From CAZAOY01 sp964486925 (GTDB lineage Bacteria > Bacillota > Clostridia > Oscillospirales > Ruminococcaceae), in contig CAZAOY010000019.1 in NCBI GenBank assembly GCA_964486925.1, positions 1 through 44,978 of the forward strand: a stretch of DNA of 44,978 nt. Direction: 5' to 3'. Both the position numbers and the translations under genes were made by a program. Shown here in pieces: positions 30,454 through 39,187 of the stretch. The notes under the pieces are model-generated. The model ran no database searches and was not told the origin of the DNA. It saw only the letters and a program-made list of their open reading frames with translations. The stretch's first letter is position 1. Each line of letters begins with the position of its first letter.

Positions 30454-32679
30454 CTATTTCATATGGAAGGTTCTAGAGATAACCTCACGTTGTTGTGGTT
30501 TTGATAGCTTGTAGAAGTTTACCGCATAACCCGAAACTCTAATGGTAAGGTTAGGGTATGCCTCTGGGTTTTCGTAGGCATCCTCAAGCTTTTCACGGTC
30601 GAGTACGTTAACGTTCATGTGGTGCGCGCCCTTTTCAAAGTAACCGCTTAGGATGTCGATAAGGTTTTCGTAGCGTGCGTTGTCATCCTTGCCTAAAGCG
30701 GCGGGAACGATTGAGAAGGTGTTGGAGATACCATCACGACAGCAGTCATATGGCAGCTTTGCAACGGAGGATAGGGAAGCGATAATACCGTTTTGCTCAC
30801 GGTTATGCATAGGGTTAGCACCCGGTGCAAACGCTTCGTGTGCCTTTCGTCCGTCAGGTGTAGCACCTGTTTTCTTGCCGTATACCACATTAGAGGTAAT
30901 GGTTAGTACCGATAGGGTGTGGGTGGCATCACGATAGGTCTTGGTCTTTTTAAGCTCCTCGTACATCTCACGAACCAACATAACCGCAAGCTCGTCGACA
31001 CGATCGTCGTCGTTGCCGTACTTTGGATACTCTCCAACAGTTTCAAAGTCTACGATTAAACCTTCCTCGTTCTTGATAGGCTTAACCTTTGCGTACTTTA
31101 TAGCACTAAGTGAATCTGCTAAAACGCTAAGTCCCGCAACCCCAAACGCCATAAACCTCTCCACGTCGGTGTCATGTAGCGCCATCTGGGTCTTTTCGTA
31201 GGCATATTTATCATGCATATAGTGTATAACATTCATGGTGTTTACATAAAGACTGCACAACCATTCACGGTACCGCCTAAAGCTTACCATAACCTTATCG
31301 TAGTCAAGGTATTCGTCAGAATAAACCTCGCCCTCAGGTCCTGCTTGTATACCGCTAAACTCCTCACGTCCACCGTTTAACGCCAGTAGCAGAAGCTTAG
31401 GAAGGTTACAGCGTGCTCCAAAGAACTGCATCTGCTTACCGATCTCCATTGCGGATACACAGCAGGCAATCCCGTAGTCATCCCCATAGATAGGACGCAT
31501 TAAATCGTCGTTCTCATACTGGATTGAATCGGTGTCGCAGGAAACCTTTGCGCAGTATTTTTTAAAGTTGTGCGGTAGATCCTTCGACCAGAGCACTGTA
31601 AGGTTAGGCTCGGCGGAAGGCTTTAGGTTGTATAGTGTGTGAAGTATCCTAAAGGAGGATTTAGTTACAAGGGATTTGCCATCCTTTGTCATACCGCCAA
31701 CCGATTCGGTGATCCACATAGGATCTCCGCCAAAAAGCTCGTTGTAGTCTGGGGTACGAAGGTGACGTGCCGCACGAAGCTTTAGCACAAAATCGTCCAC
31801 AATCTCCTGTACGTCCTCCTCGGTTAGAGTGCCATTTTTAAGGTCGCGCTCAAAGTAGATGTCCAAGAAGGTGGACACCCTACCTAGCGACATAGCCGCA
31901 CCGTTTTGCTCCTTTATCGCCGCAAGGTAAGCAAAATACAGCCACTGTACCGCCTCTTTTGCGTTGGTAGCAGGATTTGAGATATCAAATCCATGAAGCT
32001 CTGCCATCTTTTTAAGCTTCTCTAAAAAGCTAATCTGCTGAAACAGCTCCTCGCTGATACGCATGTTGTCAACGTCCATCAGCCGTTCGCCACGTTCTTT
32101 TTTGTCAGCTATCTTCTGCTGAATTAACCTATTAACACCATACAGCGCTACACGGCGGTAGTCACCGATAATCCGTCCTCTGCCGTATGCGTCGGGTAAA
32201 CCTGTAATAACCCCGCTCTTTCTGGCGGTTTTCATCTGCTCGGTGTATACCCTAAACACACCGTCGTTATGGGTGGTACGGTATCTAAACTCACGCTCCA
32301 CCGTTTCAGATAGCTTATATCCGTAGGCCTCACAAGCCGCTCTTGCCATCCTAATCCCACCAAAAGGATTAACCCCACGCTGTAGTGGACGGCTGGTCTG
32401 TAGACCTACTATAATATCATTTTCTTTATCGATATATCCCGGAGCGTAGGATAATAAAGAGGAAACCCTAGTGGTATCCACATCTAAAACCCCGTCAAGC
32501 TCACGTTCTAGGGCGATAAATTTCTCAAATTTAGCAAGCACCTTCTGGGTACGTGGGGTTGCAGGGGCAAGGAATGAGTGATCTCCTGTATATTCAGTAT
32601 AGTTACGCTTAATAAAGTCCGACACATCAATGTTATCGCACCAATCACCCTTAACAAAATCGTAGTAGTATCTATCCAT
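30454..32679 (-). CDS. pflB: Formate C-acetyltransferase (pyruvate formate-lyase)
   Basis: 741 aa, full length. Glycyl-radical enzyme converting pyruvate and CoA to acetyl-CoA and formate in anaerobic fermentation. Active-site cysteines C406-C407 (GIACCVSAM) and the radical glycine G717 (RVSGYAVNF) are both present. The ATG at 32679 has AAAGGGATG about 10 nt upstream; the 9 residues possible before it are unlike PflB. The activating enzyme PflA is not adjacent in this window. A consensus promoter lies at 32736-32764. Confidence 0.97.
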   Translation of the reverse strand: MDRYYYDFVKGDWCDNIDVSDFIKRNYTEYTGDHSFLAPATPRTQKVLAKFEKFIALERELDGVLDVDTTRVSSLLSYAPGYIDKENDIIVGLQTSRPLQRGVNPFGGIRMARAACEAYGYKLSETVEREFRYRTTHNDGVFRVYTEQMKTARKSGVITGLPDAYGRGRIIGDYRRVALYGVNRLIQQKIADKKERGERLMDVDNMRISEELFQQISFLEKLKKMAELHGFDISNPATNAKEAVQWLYFAYLAAIKEQNGAAMSLGRVSTFLDIYFERDLKNGTLTEEDVQEIVDDFVLKLRAARHLRTPDYNELFGGDPMWITESVGGMTKDGKSLVTKSSFRILHTLYNLKPSAEPNLTVLWSKDLPHNFKKYCAKVSCDTDSIQYENDDLMRPIYGDDYGIACCVSAMEIGKQMQFFGARCNLPKLLLLALNGGREEFSGIQAGPEGEVYSDEYLDYDKVMVSFRRYREWLCSLYVNTMNVIHYMHDKYAYEKTQMALHDTDVERFMAFGVAGLSVLADSLSAIKYAKVKPIKNEEGLIVDFETVGEYPKYGNDDDRVDELAVMLVREMYEELKKTKTYRDATHTLSVLTITSNVVYGKKTGATPDGRKAHEAFAPGANPMHNREQNGIIASLSSVAKLPYDCCRDGISNTFSIVPAALGKDDNARYENLIDILSGYFEKGAHHMNVNVLDREKLEDAYENPEAYPNLTIRVSGYAVNFYKLSKPQQREVISRTFHMK

Positions 32680-32735
32680 ATTTATAACCATCCCTTTCGG
32701 CAACACCTTGAATTAATTCTCTACCTATTAATATA

Positions 32736-32764
32736 ATTATACACCTTTACAGCTTAATTGTCAA
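32736..32764 (-). promoter_or_regulatory. Consensus promoter of pflB
   Basis: Minus strand TTGACA (32759-32764), 17-nt spacer, TATAAT (32736-32741), exact hexamers. No Rex or Fnr-like palindrome was obvious around it. Confidence 0.8.
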
Positions 32765-32812
32765 GATAATCATATACCAATTTAGTACATTTTTGACTTT
32801 GGATAAAATAGA

Positions 32813-33535
32813 CTAGATAAACCCTCTAAATTTGGTTAATATATTCCTGTCGTTCTCAAACTTTAGTAGCTTTATCGCCTGGCTGTAGCTTACGAGATGG
32901 TAATCGCCGATCTCTTGTATTGGAATTGTAATTCTATCCTTAATGTTAAACCTTGCAAGGAAGTAGACAACCTCCTTGTAGACACCGTTTCGTAGTCGAT
33001 AGCGGTTTATAGCCCTACCTCGTGGATTAAAGGTTACATTTAATCCTGTTTCCTCCTTTATCTCACGGATAGCGGTATCTATCTCGCTCTCTCCTTGCTC
33101 GATATGCCCCTTTGGAAAGCCGATGTTACCCTCACGATTCTGTATTAAAAGATACCGAATTGAACTGCCATCCCGTGTATAGAGCACCGCACCGCAGGAT
33201 TTTTCATAAAGACAGCGGATGTTAATAATAAAGTACTGCTCGGTAAAATGCACTATCTGGCGAATCTGCGGTTCATAAAATACCATACCTGACGGGGCGA
33301 CAACCCACTTGCTTTCTACGTCGTTTTTACGGTAGATTACAGCGATAATCACCCCTGTAAAGCTGTCCACGGGATGATCCACCCCTAGGATGTAGGCGTC
33401 TTGATTATCTCCATCAGGCGAGGGGACACCGCTTACATATCCGTAGTTTATCGGGTAGATCATGTCTTTATGCTTTGGGTGAACAGATCCCATAGGACGA
33501 TCCACCGTAACCGTAACCTGTTTGCCTAAAATCAT
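32813..33535 (-). CDS. Inorganic-pyrophosphatase-like domain fused to a Nudix hydrolase
   Basis: 240 aa in two parts. Residues 1-107 resemble family I inorganic pyrophosphatase: YPINYGYV (27-34) and the metal-type D-G-D-x-x-D at D41, D43, D46. Residues 112-240 form a Nudix domain with a full Nudix box from G143 to L165 (GHIEQGESE...REIKEETGL). The first half could hydrolyse or bind pyrophosphate, the product of many Nudix reactions, but no activity is proven. GGAGGG lies 5 nt before the ATG. It follows the LRR gene by 48 nt on the same strand. Confidence 0.88.
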   Translation of the reverse strand: MILGKQVTVTVDRPMGSVHPKHKDMIYPINYGYVSGVPSPDGDNQDAYILGVDHPVDSFTGVIIAVIYRKNDVESKWVVAPSGMVFYEPQIRQIVHFTEQYFIINIRCLYEKSCGAVLYTRDGSSIRYLLIQNREGNIGFPKGHIEQGESEIDTAIREIKEETGLNVTFNPRGRAINRYRLRNGVYKEVVYFLARFNIKDRITIPIQEIGDYHLVSYSQAIKLLKFENDRNILTKFRGFI

Positions 33536-33583
33536 AAAGTCCCTCCGTATATTAATATTATAATCGTTTCTCTTTGATTTTTG

Positions 33584-34993
33584 CTATGTAATCTTTGTAA
33601 ACTTGCCGTAAACCGTGATTGGGTCGATAATTGGAGCGTTAAAGTTAAAGCTTTTTGTAAGCGCTCTGTCGACAAACCATCCGTTAAATAGATACCCCGA
33701 CTTTTTGGGGGATATACCACGGTTTACAGGAAATCCCTTATTTACCGATAAAATCTTTACGGTATTGTTGCCGTCCTTAAAGGTTACACTGCTCTTAAGC
33801 TTTGGGAAAGCTACCGTTTTATACGGTATAGAAGAATACCCCGACGCACCCTTTATAGTGTAGAGGGTAAACCCTCTTACAGTCCCTTTAAATGCACCTG
33901 TCATAACCTTAGGGGCGTCCCCTAGAAGGTAGGCACTCCTCATGCTGATGTTGTTTGCAAAGGCATAGTCGCCGATATCCGTAACGCTTTGGGGCAGAAG
34001 GACAGAACCTAGGCGTTGCATTGAGGCAAACGCCTGCTTTTCTATAGTGGTAAGGGAGGAAGGAAGGGATAGATAGGACAGATACTCGCTCTTAAAGAAT
34101 GCATACTCGCCAACGCTTAGCACTCCTTCGGGTATAACGTAGTAGCTGTTCTTCCTGCCGATAGGGTAGTGGATTAGCTTGGTTTTTTCCTTGTCAAACA
34201 GTACGCCGTTTACATCGGAAAACGCTGTATTGCCCTTATCAACAAGGATATTCTGCTGTGCTCCTAGTGCCCATTTTTTAATGGTAGTAACAGACTTTGG
34301 AATCTGTATATCGGTTAGCTTTACCTCGTCGTTATCGGGGGAGAGGTAGAAGGCATACTTTTCAATGGTCTTGGTATCCTTTGGCACTTTATAGACAGCG
34401 CCCTTGCGGTAGGCAGGATAGTGGATTAGTGTCTTTTTATCCTTGCTAAACAGTACACCGTCTATGGCAGAGTAGGTCTTGTTTTTTTTGTTTACACTAA
34501 AGCTTTTTATTCCTGAACCCGTAAAGGCATGGGGGCTAAGCTTTTTTAGCTTTTCAGGCAGCGTAATGGAGGTGATAGAGGTGTTCTCAAACGCATAGTC
34601 CGCCACCGATTCTACCGTATCGGATAACGTAACCTTTTTAAGGTTAACGCAGTTTGCAAAAGACCCCTTATCAATCCTTTTAATCCCCGATGGGATGGTT
34701 ACCTCTGCTAAAGTTAGCTTCTCTTTAAATGCATTTTTGTATACCGCATCAATCTTGACACCATTAACCTTAGCGGGGATGTTTAGCTTCGCAGTATCAC
34801 CGTTATACCCGATAATCGCTACAATTGGATTAAGCGGGACACCGTTCTTATCCTTTTCGATAATCCTAGCCACGGTAAAGCTATCGGTGTTAGCTAAGGC
34901 TTTTACCGCCGCAAGGGATAAAACGGATGTGTTAAGGCAGATTATAGCCGTTGCAATAGTAAGGGAGATCAACTTCATAATGGTTTTTTTCAT
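33584..34993 (-). CDS. Secreted leucine-rich-repeat (BspA type) protein
   Basis: 469 aa. Signal peptide (about 1-29, basic start MKKTIMK then hydrophobic), a run of LRR_5/BspA-type repeats (about 75-380; for example ITLPEKLKKLSPHAFTGSGI and LSLPSSLTTIEKQAFASM), and a C-terminal InlB/Flg_new-like repeat (about 420-465: GYLFNGWFVDRALTKSFNF). No LPXTG motif or lipobox. Probably exported and surface-associated or released; ligand unknown. AGAGGA precedes the ATG and a good promoter lies at 35061-35089. Confidence 0.9.
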   Translation of the reverse strand: MKKTIMKLISLTIATAIICLNTSVLSLAAVKALANTDSFTVARIIEKDKNGVPLNPIVAIIGYNGDTAKLNIPAKVNGVKIDAVYKNAFKEKLTLAEVTIPSGIKRIDKGSFANCVNLKKVTLSDTVESVADYAFENTSITSITLPEKLKKLSPHAFTGSGIKSFSVNKKNKTYSAIDGVLFSKDKKTLIHYPAYRKGAVYKVPKDTKTIEKYAFYLSPDNDEVKLTDIQIPKSVTTIKKWALGAQQNILVDKGNTAFSDVNGVLFDKEKTKLIHYPIGRKNSYYVIPEGVLSVGEYAFFKSEYLSYLSLPSSLTTIEKQAFASMQRLGSVLLPQSVTDIGDYAFANNISMRSAYLLGDAPKVMTGAFKGTVRGFTLYTIKGASGYSSIPYKTVAFPKLKSSVTFKDGNNTVKILSVNKGFPVNRGISPKKSGYLFNGWFVDRALTKSFNFNAPIIDPITVYGKFTKIT

Positions 34994-35060
34994 TATAAAT
35001 CCTCTGATTATTACAGATTGTATTTCACAAGCGGATGTTTTTTTGATGTTTCTTTATACT

Positions 35061-35089
35061 ATTTTACACTTATTTCATCCTTTTGTCAA
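35061..35089 (-). promoter_or_regulatory. Promoter of the LRR gene
   Basis: Minus strand TTGACA (35084-35089), 17-nt spacer, TAAAAT (35061-35066). Its -35 box lies just past the terminator of the upstream gene. Confidence 0.75.
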
Positions 35090-35092
35090 GCC

Positions 35093-35168
35093 AAAAAAGC
35101 TAGTTAAAGGTTTTTCATCCATATCGATAATACATCAATATTAAGAAAAACCTAAAACCAGCTTTCTT
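35093..35168 (-). terminator. Terminator of the acyl-CoA synthetase gene
   Basis: A long imperfect stem: GAAAAACCT and AAAGCT-type arms at 35145-35165 pair with 35096-35116, followed on the minus strand by TTTTTTGG. Loop about 28 nt. Confidence 0.7.
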
Positions 35169-35171
35169 TAC

Positions 35172-36812
35172 CTATGAATTTCTAATCTCAGCACGTTTTA
35201 TCTTACCGGAGATAGTTTTTGGCATTGCGTCAACAAACTCAACGATACGTGGATATTTGTATGGGGCAGTAGTCTTTTTAACGTAGTCTTGCAGTTCCTT
35301 TGCTAGCTCGTCTGAAGGGGTATAGCTACTTGTTACTACCACAGTAGCCTTAACCACCTGGCCACGTACAGGGTCGGGTGCGCCTGTTACTGCACATTCA
35401 AGCACCGCAGGATGTTCCATAAGCACGCTCTCAACCTCAAATGGGCCGATACGGTAACCCGACGCCTTGATAATATCATCGGTACGACCTACATACCAAA
35501 GGTATCCGTCCTCGTCCTTATAAGCGGTGTCCCCAGTGTGGTAAACACCCATCTCCCAGGCTTTTTTGTTAAGGTTATCATCGTTTAGGTAGCACCTAAA
35601 CAGTCCTGCTCCGGTGGTGTTCTGGTTAGGAACGACTACAATCTCGCCAACCTCGCCGTCCTCTACCTCGTTGCAGTTATCGTCTACGATTCTAACGTCG
35701 TAGATAGGGGTAGGTTTACCCATTGAGCCTGGCTTTGGCTCCATGTTAACCAGTGTAGCTATAAGCAGGGTGGATTCGGTCTGTCCAAACCCTTCCATTA
35801 GCTTAAGCCCTGTGTATTCATAAAACTTATTGAATACCTCTTCGTTAAGCGCTTCACCCGCAACCGAAACATGGGTTAAGGAAGAAAGGTCAAACCCCGA
35901 CATACCTTCCTTAATAAAGAACCGATACACCGTTGGAGGGGCGCAGAAGGTGGTAATTTTATATTTTTCTATAAATTCCAAAAGCTTTAGAGGGTTAAAT
36001 TTATCAAAGTCATAGACAAAGATACCGCTAGCGGTAAACCATTGTCCATAAAGCTTACCCCATACCGCCTTACCCCAACCGGTATCCGATAGGGTAAGAT
36101 GTAGACCGCTTGGGATACAGTTATGCCAAAATTTAGCTGTCTGGATATGTGCTATAGCGTAGCCGTGCTGATGTACTACCATCTTAGGGTTACCGGTTGT
36201 ACCCGAGGTAAAGTATAACAGCATGTCCTCACTTGCAAGGGTAGGGATACGCTCTAGGGTATCCGGCTGATTTAGCATGTTAGCGTTAAAGTTAACAAAT
36301 CCCTCGTATTCGCCACCGACCAAAACCTTAGTCTTAACGGTGTCGCATTCTTCGCAGGCAGTGTTAACGTAGCTTTTAATGTCGCCGTCGTTTGTACATA
36401 CAATTCCCGAGATGTTAGCGCTCTTTACCCTGTAAACTATATCCTTAACTGTGAGCAGGTTAGTAGCGGGAATTGCGACAGCACCGATCTTATGAAGCGC
36501 TATAATGGTAAACCAAAACTCATAGTGACGTTTAAGGATAATCATAACCCTATCGCCCTTTTTAATCCCGAGGGATAAAAGCATATTTGCGGTTTTGTTA
36601 CTATATTTAGAGATATCAGAAAAAGTAAAGGTCCTTTGCTCTTCTTGCTCGTTAATCCAAAACATAGCTCGGCGATCAGGCTCATGGTTTGCAATCTCAT
36701 CTACAACATCATAACCAAAGTTAAAATTCTCTGGGCAGATAATATCGCACTTTACCAATCTGTTTTGCTCGTCAAACTCTGTTTTGATGTATTTTTTGTA
36801 TAGATTCTCCAC
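35172..36812 (-). CDS. Acyl-CoA/acetyl-CoA synthetase (AMP-forming)
   Basis: 546 aa. ANL-superfamily adenylating enzyme: P-loop-like YFTSGTTGNPK, adenine-region GFGQTES, YHTGDTA, hinge GRTDDIIKASGYRIGP, and the catalytic lysine in SGKIKR near the C-terminus. The overall form is like medium-chain acyl-CoA synthetases (ACSM/MACS). It activates a carboxylic acid to its CoA thioester; chain length is not readable. Start is GTG at 36812 with AGGAGG 9 nt upstream. Promoter at 36933-36961. Confidence 0.9.
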   Translation of the reverse strand: MENLYKKYIKTEFDEQNRLVKCDIICPENFNFGYDVVDEIANHEPDRRAMFWINEQEEQRTFTFSDISKYSNKTANMLLSLGIKKGDRVMIILKRHYEFWFTIIALHKIGAVAIPATNLLTVKDIVYRVKSANISGIVCTNDGDIKSYVNTACEECDTVKTKVLVGGEYEGFVNFNANMLNQPDTLERIPTLASEDMLLYFTSGTTGNPKMVVHQHGYAIAHIQTAKFWHNCIPSGLHLTLSDTGWGKAVWGKLYGQWFTASGIFVYDFDKFNPLKLLEFIEKYKITTFCAPPTVYRFFIKEGMSGFDLSSLTHVSVAGEALNEEVFNKFYEYTGLKLMEGFGQTESTLLIATLVNMEPKPGSMGKPTPIYDVRIVDDNCNEVEDGEVGEIVVVPNQNTTGAGLFRCYLNDDNLNKKAWEMGVYHTGDTAYKDEDGYLWYVGRTDDIIKASGYRIGPFEVESVLMEHPAVLECAVTGAPDPVRGQVVKATVVVTSSYTPSDELAKELQDYVKKTTAPYKYPRIVEFVDAMPKTISGKIKRAEIRNS

Positions 36813-36876
36813 TTTTTCTTATCCTCCTACTTTATTAATTGATTTAACCACTTCATTACCAAAAGATAAGAAGCGT

Positions 36877-36927
36877 TTATTAATTGGACAACAAAAGAAA
36901 CACAATACTTGATTGCCCAATTAATAA
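36877..36927. promoter_or_regulatory. Spaced inverted repeat in the synthetase promoter/leader
   Basis: TTATTAATTGG (36877-36887) and CCAATTAATAA (36917-36927) are exact inverted copies, centres 40 bp apart (about four helical turns). The second copy lies at the predicted start site. Candidate operator pair or leader stem. Confidence 0.45.
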
Positions 36928-36932
36928 TCAAT

Positions 36933-36961
36933 ATTATAGCCTTTTTTTGCTAAAAAGTCAA
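36933..36961 (-). promoter_or_regulatory. Promoter of the acyl-CoA synthetase gene
   Basis: Minus strand TTGACT (36956-36961), 17-nt spacer, TATAAT (36933-36938). Confidence 0.75.
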
Positions 36962-37026
36962 TAGAATAAGTTTAAAACTTTAAAGCAGTAGCAAATTATG
37001 TTACTATTAATAGTTATTCGTGTTGA

Positions 37027-37302
37027 TTAGTTGGTTTTTTGTATGTTTAGGTATTTTTCTTTAGTAGCATTCCCCCCGCGGATATGTCTTTCCTTCTTGT
37101 TAATATCCAGAATCTGCTTAACCTGCATATATAGGTCATGGTTAATCTTCCTTAGCTTTTGGGTTATGTCGTTATGTACGGTACTTTTACTGACACCAAA
37201 ATGTTTAGCAGTTGCCCTTACTGTATCACTGGTTTTAATGATATGGTGTGCAAGCTCTACAGGTCGGTGAGAGTTTATCTTAAGATTGTAAGACAGATCC
37301 AC
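37027..37302 (-). CDS. spoIIID: Stage III sporulation transcriptional regulator SpoIIID
   Basis: 91 aa, with HTH DTVRATAKHFGVSKSTVHND (about 26-45) and the SpoIIID-specific ITQKLRKINHDLY. DNA-binding regulator of mother-cell gene expression during sporulation. Start is GTG at 37302 with GAGGAG 4-5 nt upstream. The sigma-E-like promoter at 37336-37365 fits the known control of spoIIID. Direct evidence that the organism, or its recent ancestor, sporulates. Confidence 0.95.
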   Translation of the reverse strand: MDLSYNLKINSHRPVELAHHIIKTSDTVRATAKHFGVSKSTVHNDITQKLRKINHDLYMQVKQILDINKKERHIRGGNATKEKYLNIQKTN

Positions 37303-37335
37303 TCAACTCCTCACATATTTTTATGTAATTTGTAC

Positions 37336-37365
37336 ATTATATGTAGTTTAATCTATTTGTATTAC
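37336..37365 (-). promoter_or_regulatory. Sigma-E-like promoter of spoIIID
   Basis: Minus strand GTAATACA (37358-37365), 14-nt spacer, CATATAAT (37336-37343). The -10 element matches the mother-cell sigma-E consensus CATAYAAT exactly; the -35 matches partly. Confidence 0.6.
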
Positions 37366-37415
37366 CCCAAAACCAATTAATAAAGGTTTTGTTAGATATT
37401 TGCCCGCTTTTTTAC

Positions 37416-37444
37416 TTGACAAACGATGAAAAATAGAATACAAT
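37416..37444 (+). promoter_or_regulatory. Promoter of the flavodoxin gene
   Basis: TTGACA (37416-37421), 17-nt spacer, TACAAT (37439-37444). Confidence 0.75.
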
Positions 37445-37492
37445 GGTATTATTAGGAAAGCATACGTATTAAACGAAGTATGGGGGGCATTA

Positions 37493-37906
37493 ATGAAAAC
37501 GCTTGTAGTATACTATACACTGTCTGGCAGGTCTGAAAAGGTAGCACAAAAGATTAAGGAAGAAAGAGGCGCGGACATCTTTCAGGTTAAGGAGCTTAAA
37601 AAAAGAGGGATGTTTAATGCATTTTTACTAGGAGCGCCTGCCGCTTTTAGAAAAAAGAAGGCGGTGATAGAGGCTTTAGATGTTAGGTTTTACGATTATG
37701 ACCTAATCGTTATAGTTATGCCGATCTGGGCGGGATATCCCGCACCCGCATTTAACAATGTGGTATCGGTCTTGCCATCGGGTAAATCGGTAGAGCTTGT
37801 AATGGTATCTGCAAGCGGCAGCTCAAGCAGAAGTAAGGATAGCTCAAACGATCTTGTTAAAGCTAAGGGATGTACCGTAACTGGGTATACCGATATAAAG
37901 GCGTAG
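37493..37906 (+). CDS. Flavodoxin-family protein
   Basis: 137 aa. FMN-binding phosphate loop near the N-terminus (VVYYTLSGRSEKVA, about 5-18), central strand and aromatic loop (LIVIVMPIWAGYPAPAF), and a Ser-rich ASGSSSRSKDSS. Short for a full flavodoxin (about 140-150 aa), and more like the Flavodoxin_5/NADPH FMN reductase-like group. An electron-transfer role is expected, partner unknown. GGGGGG lies before the ATG. Confidence 0.82.
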   Translation: MKTLVVYYTLSGRSEKVAQKIKEERGADIFQVKELKKRGMFNAFLLGAPAAFRKKKAVIEALDVRFYDYDLIVIVMPIWAGYPAPAFNNVVSVLPSGKSVELVMVSASGSSSRSKDSSNDLVKAKGCTVTGYTDIKA

Positions 37907-38034
37907 ATAGCTAAAAATGTGTATAATTGTGGTGATGCAAAACTTAAATTCCTATTGTCAACAATTAGGCAGAATTAATAAAAATATATTCTTCTAACGG
38001 TTAATCTTTTAAACTAATCTTTTTGGTATTCCTC

Positions 38035-38063
38035 TTGATATTCAAATCGAACTATGTTACAAT
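38035..38063 (+). promoter_or_regulatory. Promoter of tdh-kbl
   Basis: TTGATA (38035-38040), 17-nt spacer, TACAAT (38058-38063). The -10 box is part of the left arm of the palindrome at 38059-38093. Confidence 0.7.
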
Positions 38064-38093
38064 ACTTGTATCTCATACAGATACAAGTATTGT
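38059..38093. promoter_or_regulatory. 15-bp perfect palindrome over the tdh start site
   Basis: ACAATACTTGTATCT (38059-38073) and AGATACAAGTATTGT (38079-38093) are exact inverted copies around CATAC. It covers the -10 box to about +25, so a bound repressor would prevent initiation. As RNA the second arm plus GTTTTCT could also act as a terminator for upstream transcription. A smaller dyad ATACAATTGTAT follows at 38101-38112. Confidence 0.7.
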
Positions 38094-38148
38094 GTTTTCT
38101 ATACAATTGTATACGATAGAAATACATTTGACGAAAGAAGGAAATGTT

Positions 38149-39183
38149 ATGCCATTAATGGATGCGCTAGTAAAGGAAAAAAGAGAGAAGGGGCTGTGGC
38201 TTAAGCGGGTGGAGAAACCTACCCCTGCGGATGATGAGGTGCTGATTAGGATTAGCAAGACCGCTATCTGCGGCACGGATGTACATATATATAACTGGGA
38301 TGAATGGTCGCAAAGGACGATACCCGCACCAATGACAATCGGACATGAGTTTGTGGGGGTTATCGAGGAGGTAGGCTCCCATGTTAAAGGGTTTAAGCCT
38401 GGGGATAGGGTGTCCGGTGAGGGACATATCGTCTGCGGAAGGTGTAGAAACTGTTTAGCGGGTAGGCGTCACCTTTGTAAGGATACCATGGGTGTGGGGG
38501 TAAACCGCACCGGGATCTTTGCGGAGTATGCGACTATACCGCAGACAAACATCTGGGCATGTGCTGATGAAGTGTCGGACGATATAGCGTCTATCTTTGA
38601 CCCGCTGGGAAACGCAGTGCATACCGCACTATCCTTTGATACTCTCGGAGAGGATGTGCTAATTACCGGGGCAGGGCCTATCGGGATTATGGCGGCGGCT
38701 ATCGTAAAGCATGCGGGTGCGCGACGTGTGGTAATCACCGATGTAAACGACTATCGACTTAATCTGGCAAGGGAGCTAGGGGTTACCCGCGCGGTAAATG
38801 TGGCGAAGGAGAACCTGACGGACGCTATGAAGGAGATGGGGTTTAAAGAGGGCTTTGATGTTGGGTTAGAGATGAGCGGTAACGGCAGAGCCTTTAACTC
38901 TATGGTGGACAGCATGAGAACCGGGGGAAGGATCGCTATGCTTGGAATCTTAGACAACAGCACTATGGTGGATTGGAACAAGATAATCTTTCATGGACTG
39001 TTTCTTAAGGGGATTTACGGCAGGGAGATGTACGAAACCTGGTACAAGATGACCGCTATGCTACAGTCAGGACTTTCAGTTGAAAAGGTAATCACCCACA
39101 AGCTACCGTACACCGAGTATGAACAGGGGTTTGCGGCGATGAACAGCGGTAATTCAGGTAAGGTTATATTAGAATGGAGGTAG
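38149..39183 (+). CDS. tdh: L-threonine 3-dehydrogenase
   Basis: 344 aa. Zinc-dependent medium-chain dehydrogenase making 2-amino-3-ketobutyrate from threonine with NAD. Catalytic zinc ligands in ICGTDVH and GHEF, structural zinc cysteines in CGRCRNC-x7-C, NAD-binding GAGPIGIMAAAI. Threonine-dehydrogenase-type IYNWDEW present. The ATG at 38149 has AAGGAA 5 nt upstream; the longer reading frame back to 38023 runs through the promoter and is rejected. kbl follows 4 nt after the stop. Confidence 0.95.
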   Translation: MPLMDALVKEKREKGLWLKRVEKPTPADDEVLIRISKTAICGTDVHIYNWDEWSQRTIPAPMTIGHEFVGVIEEVGSHVKGFKPGDRVSGEGHIVCGRCRNCLAGRRHLCKDTMGVGVNRTGIFAEYATIPQTNIWACADEVSDDIASIFDPLGNAVHTALSFDTLGEDVLITGAGPIGIMAAAIVKHAGARRVVITDVNDYRLNLARELGVTRAVNVAKENLTDAMKEMGFKEGFDVGLEMSGNGRAFNSMVDSMRTGGRIAMLGILDNSTMVDWNKIIFHGLFLKGIYGREMYETWYKMTAMLQSGLSVEKVITHKLPYTEYEQGFAAMNSGNSGKVILEWR

Positions 39184-39187
39184 AATA

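Noticed and set aside
38023..38148. 42-residue extension of Tdh
   Set aside because: It covers the promoter and palindrome, lacks a ribosome binding site and is unlike the family.
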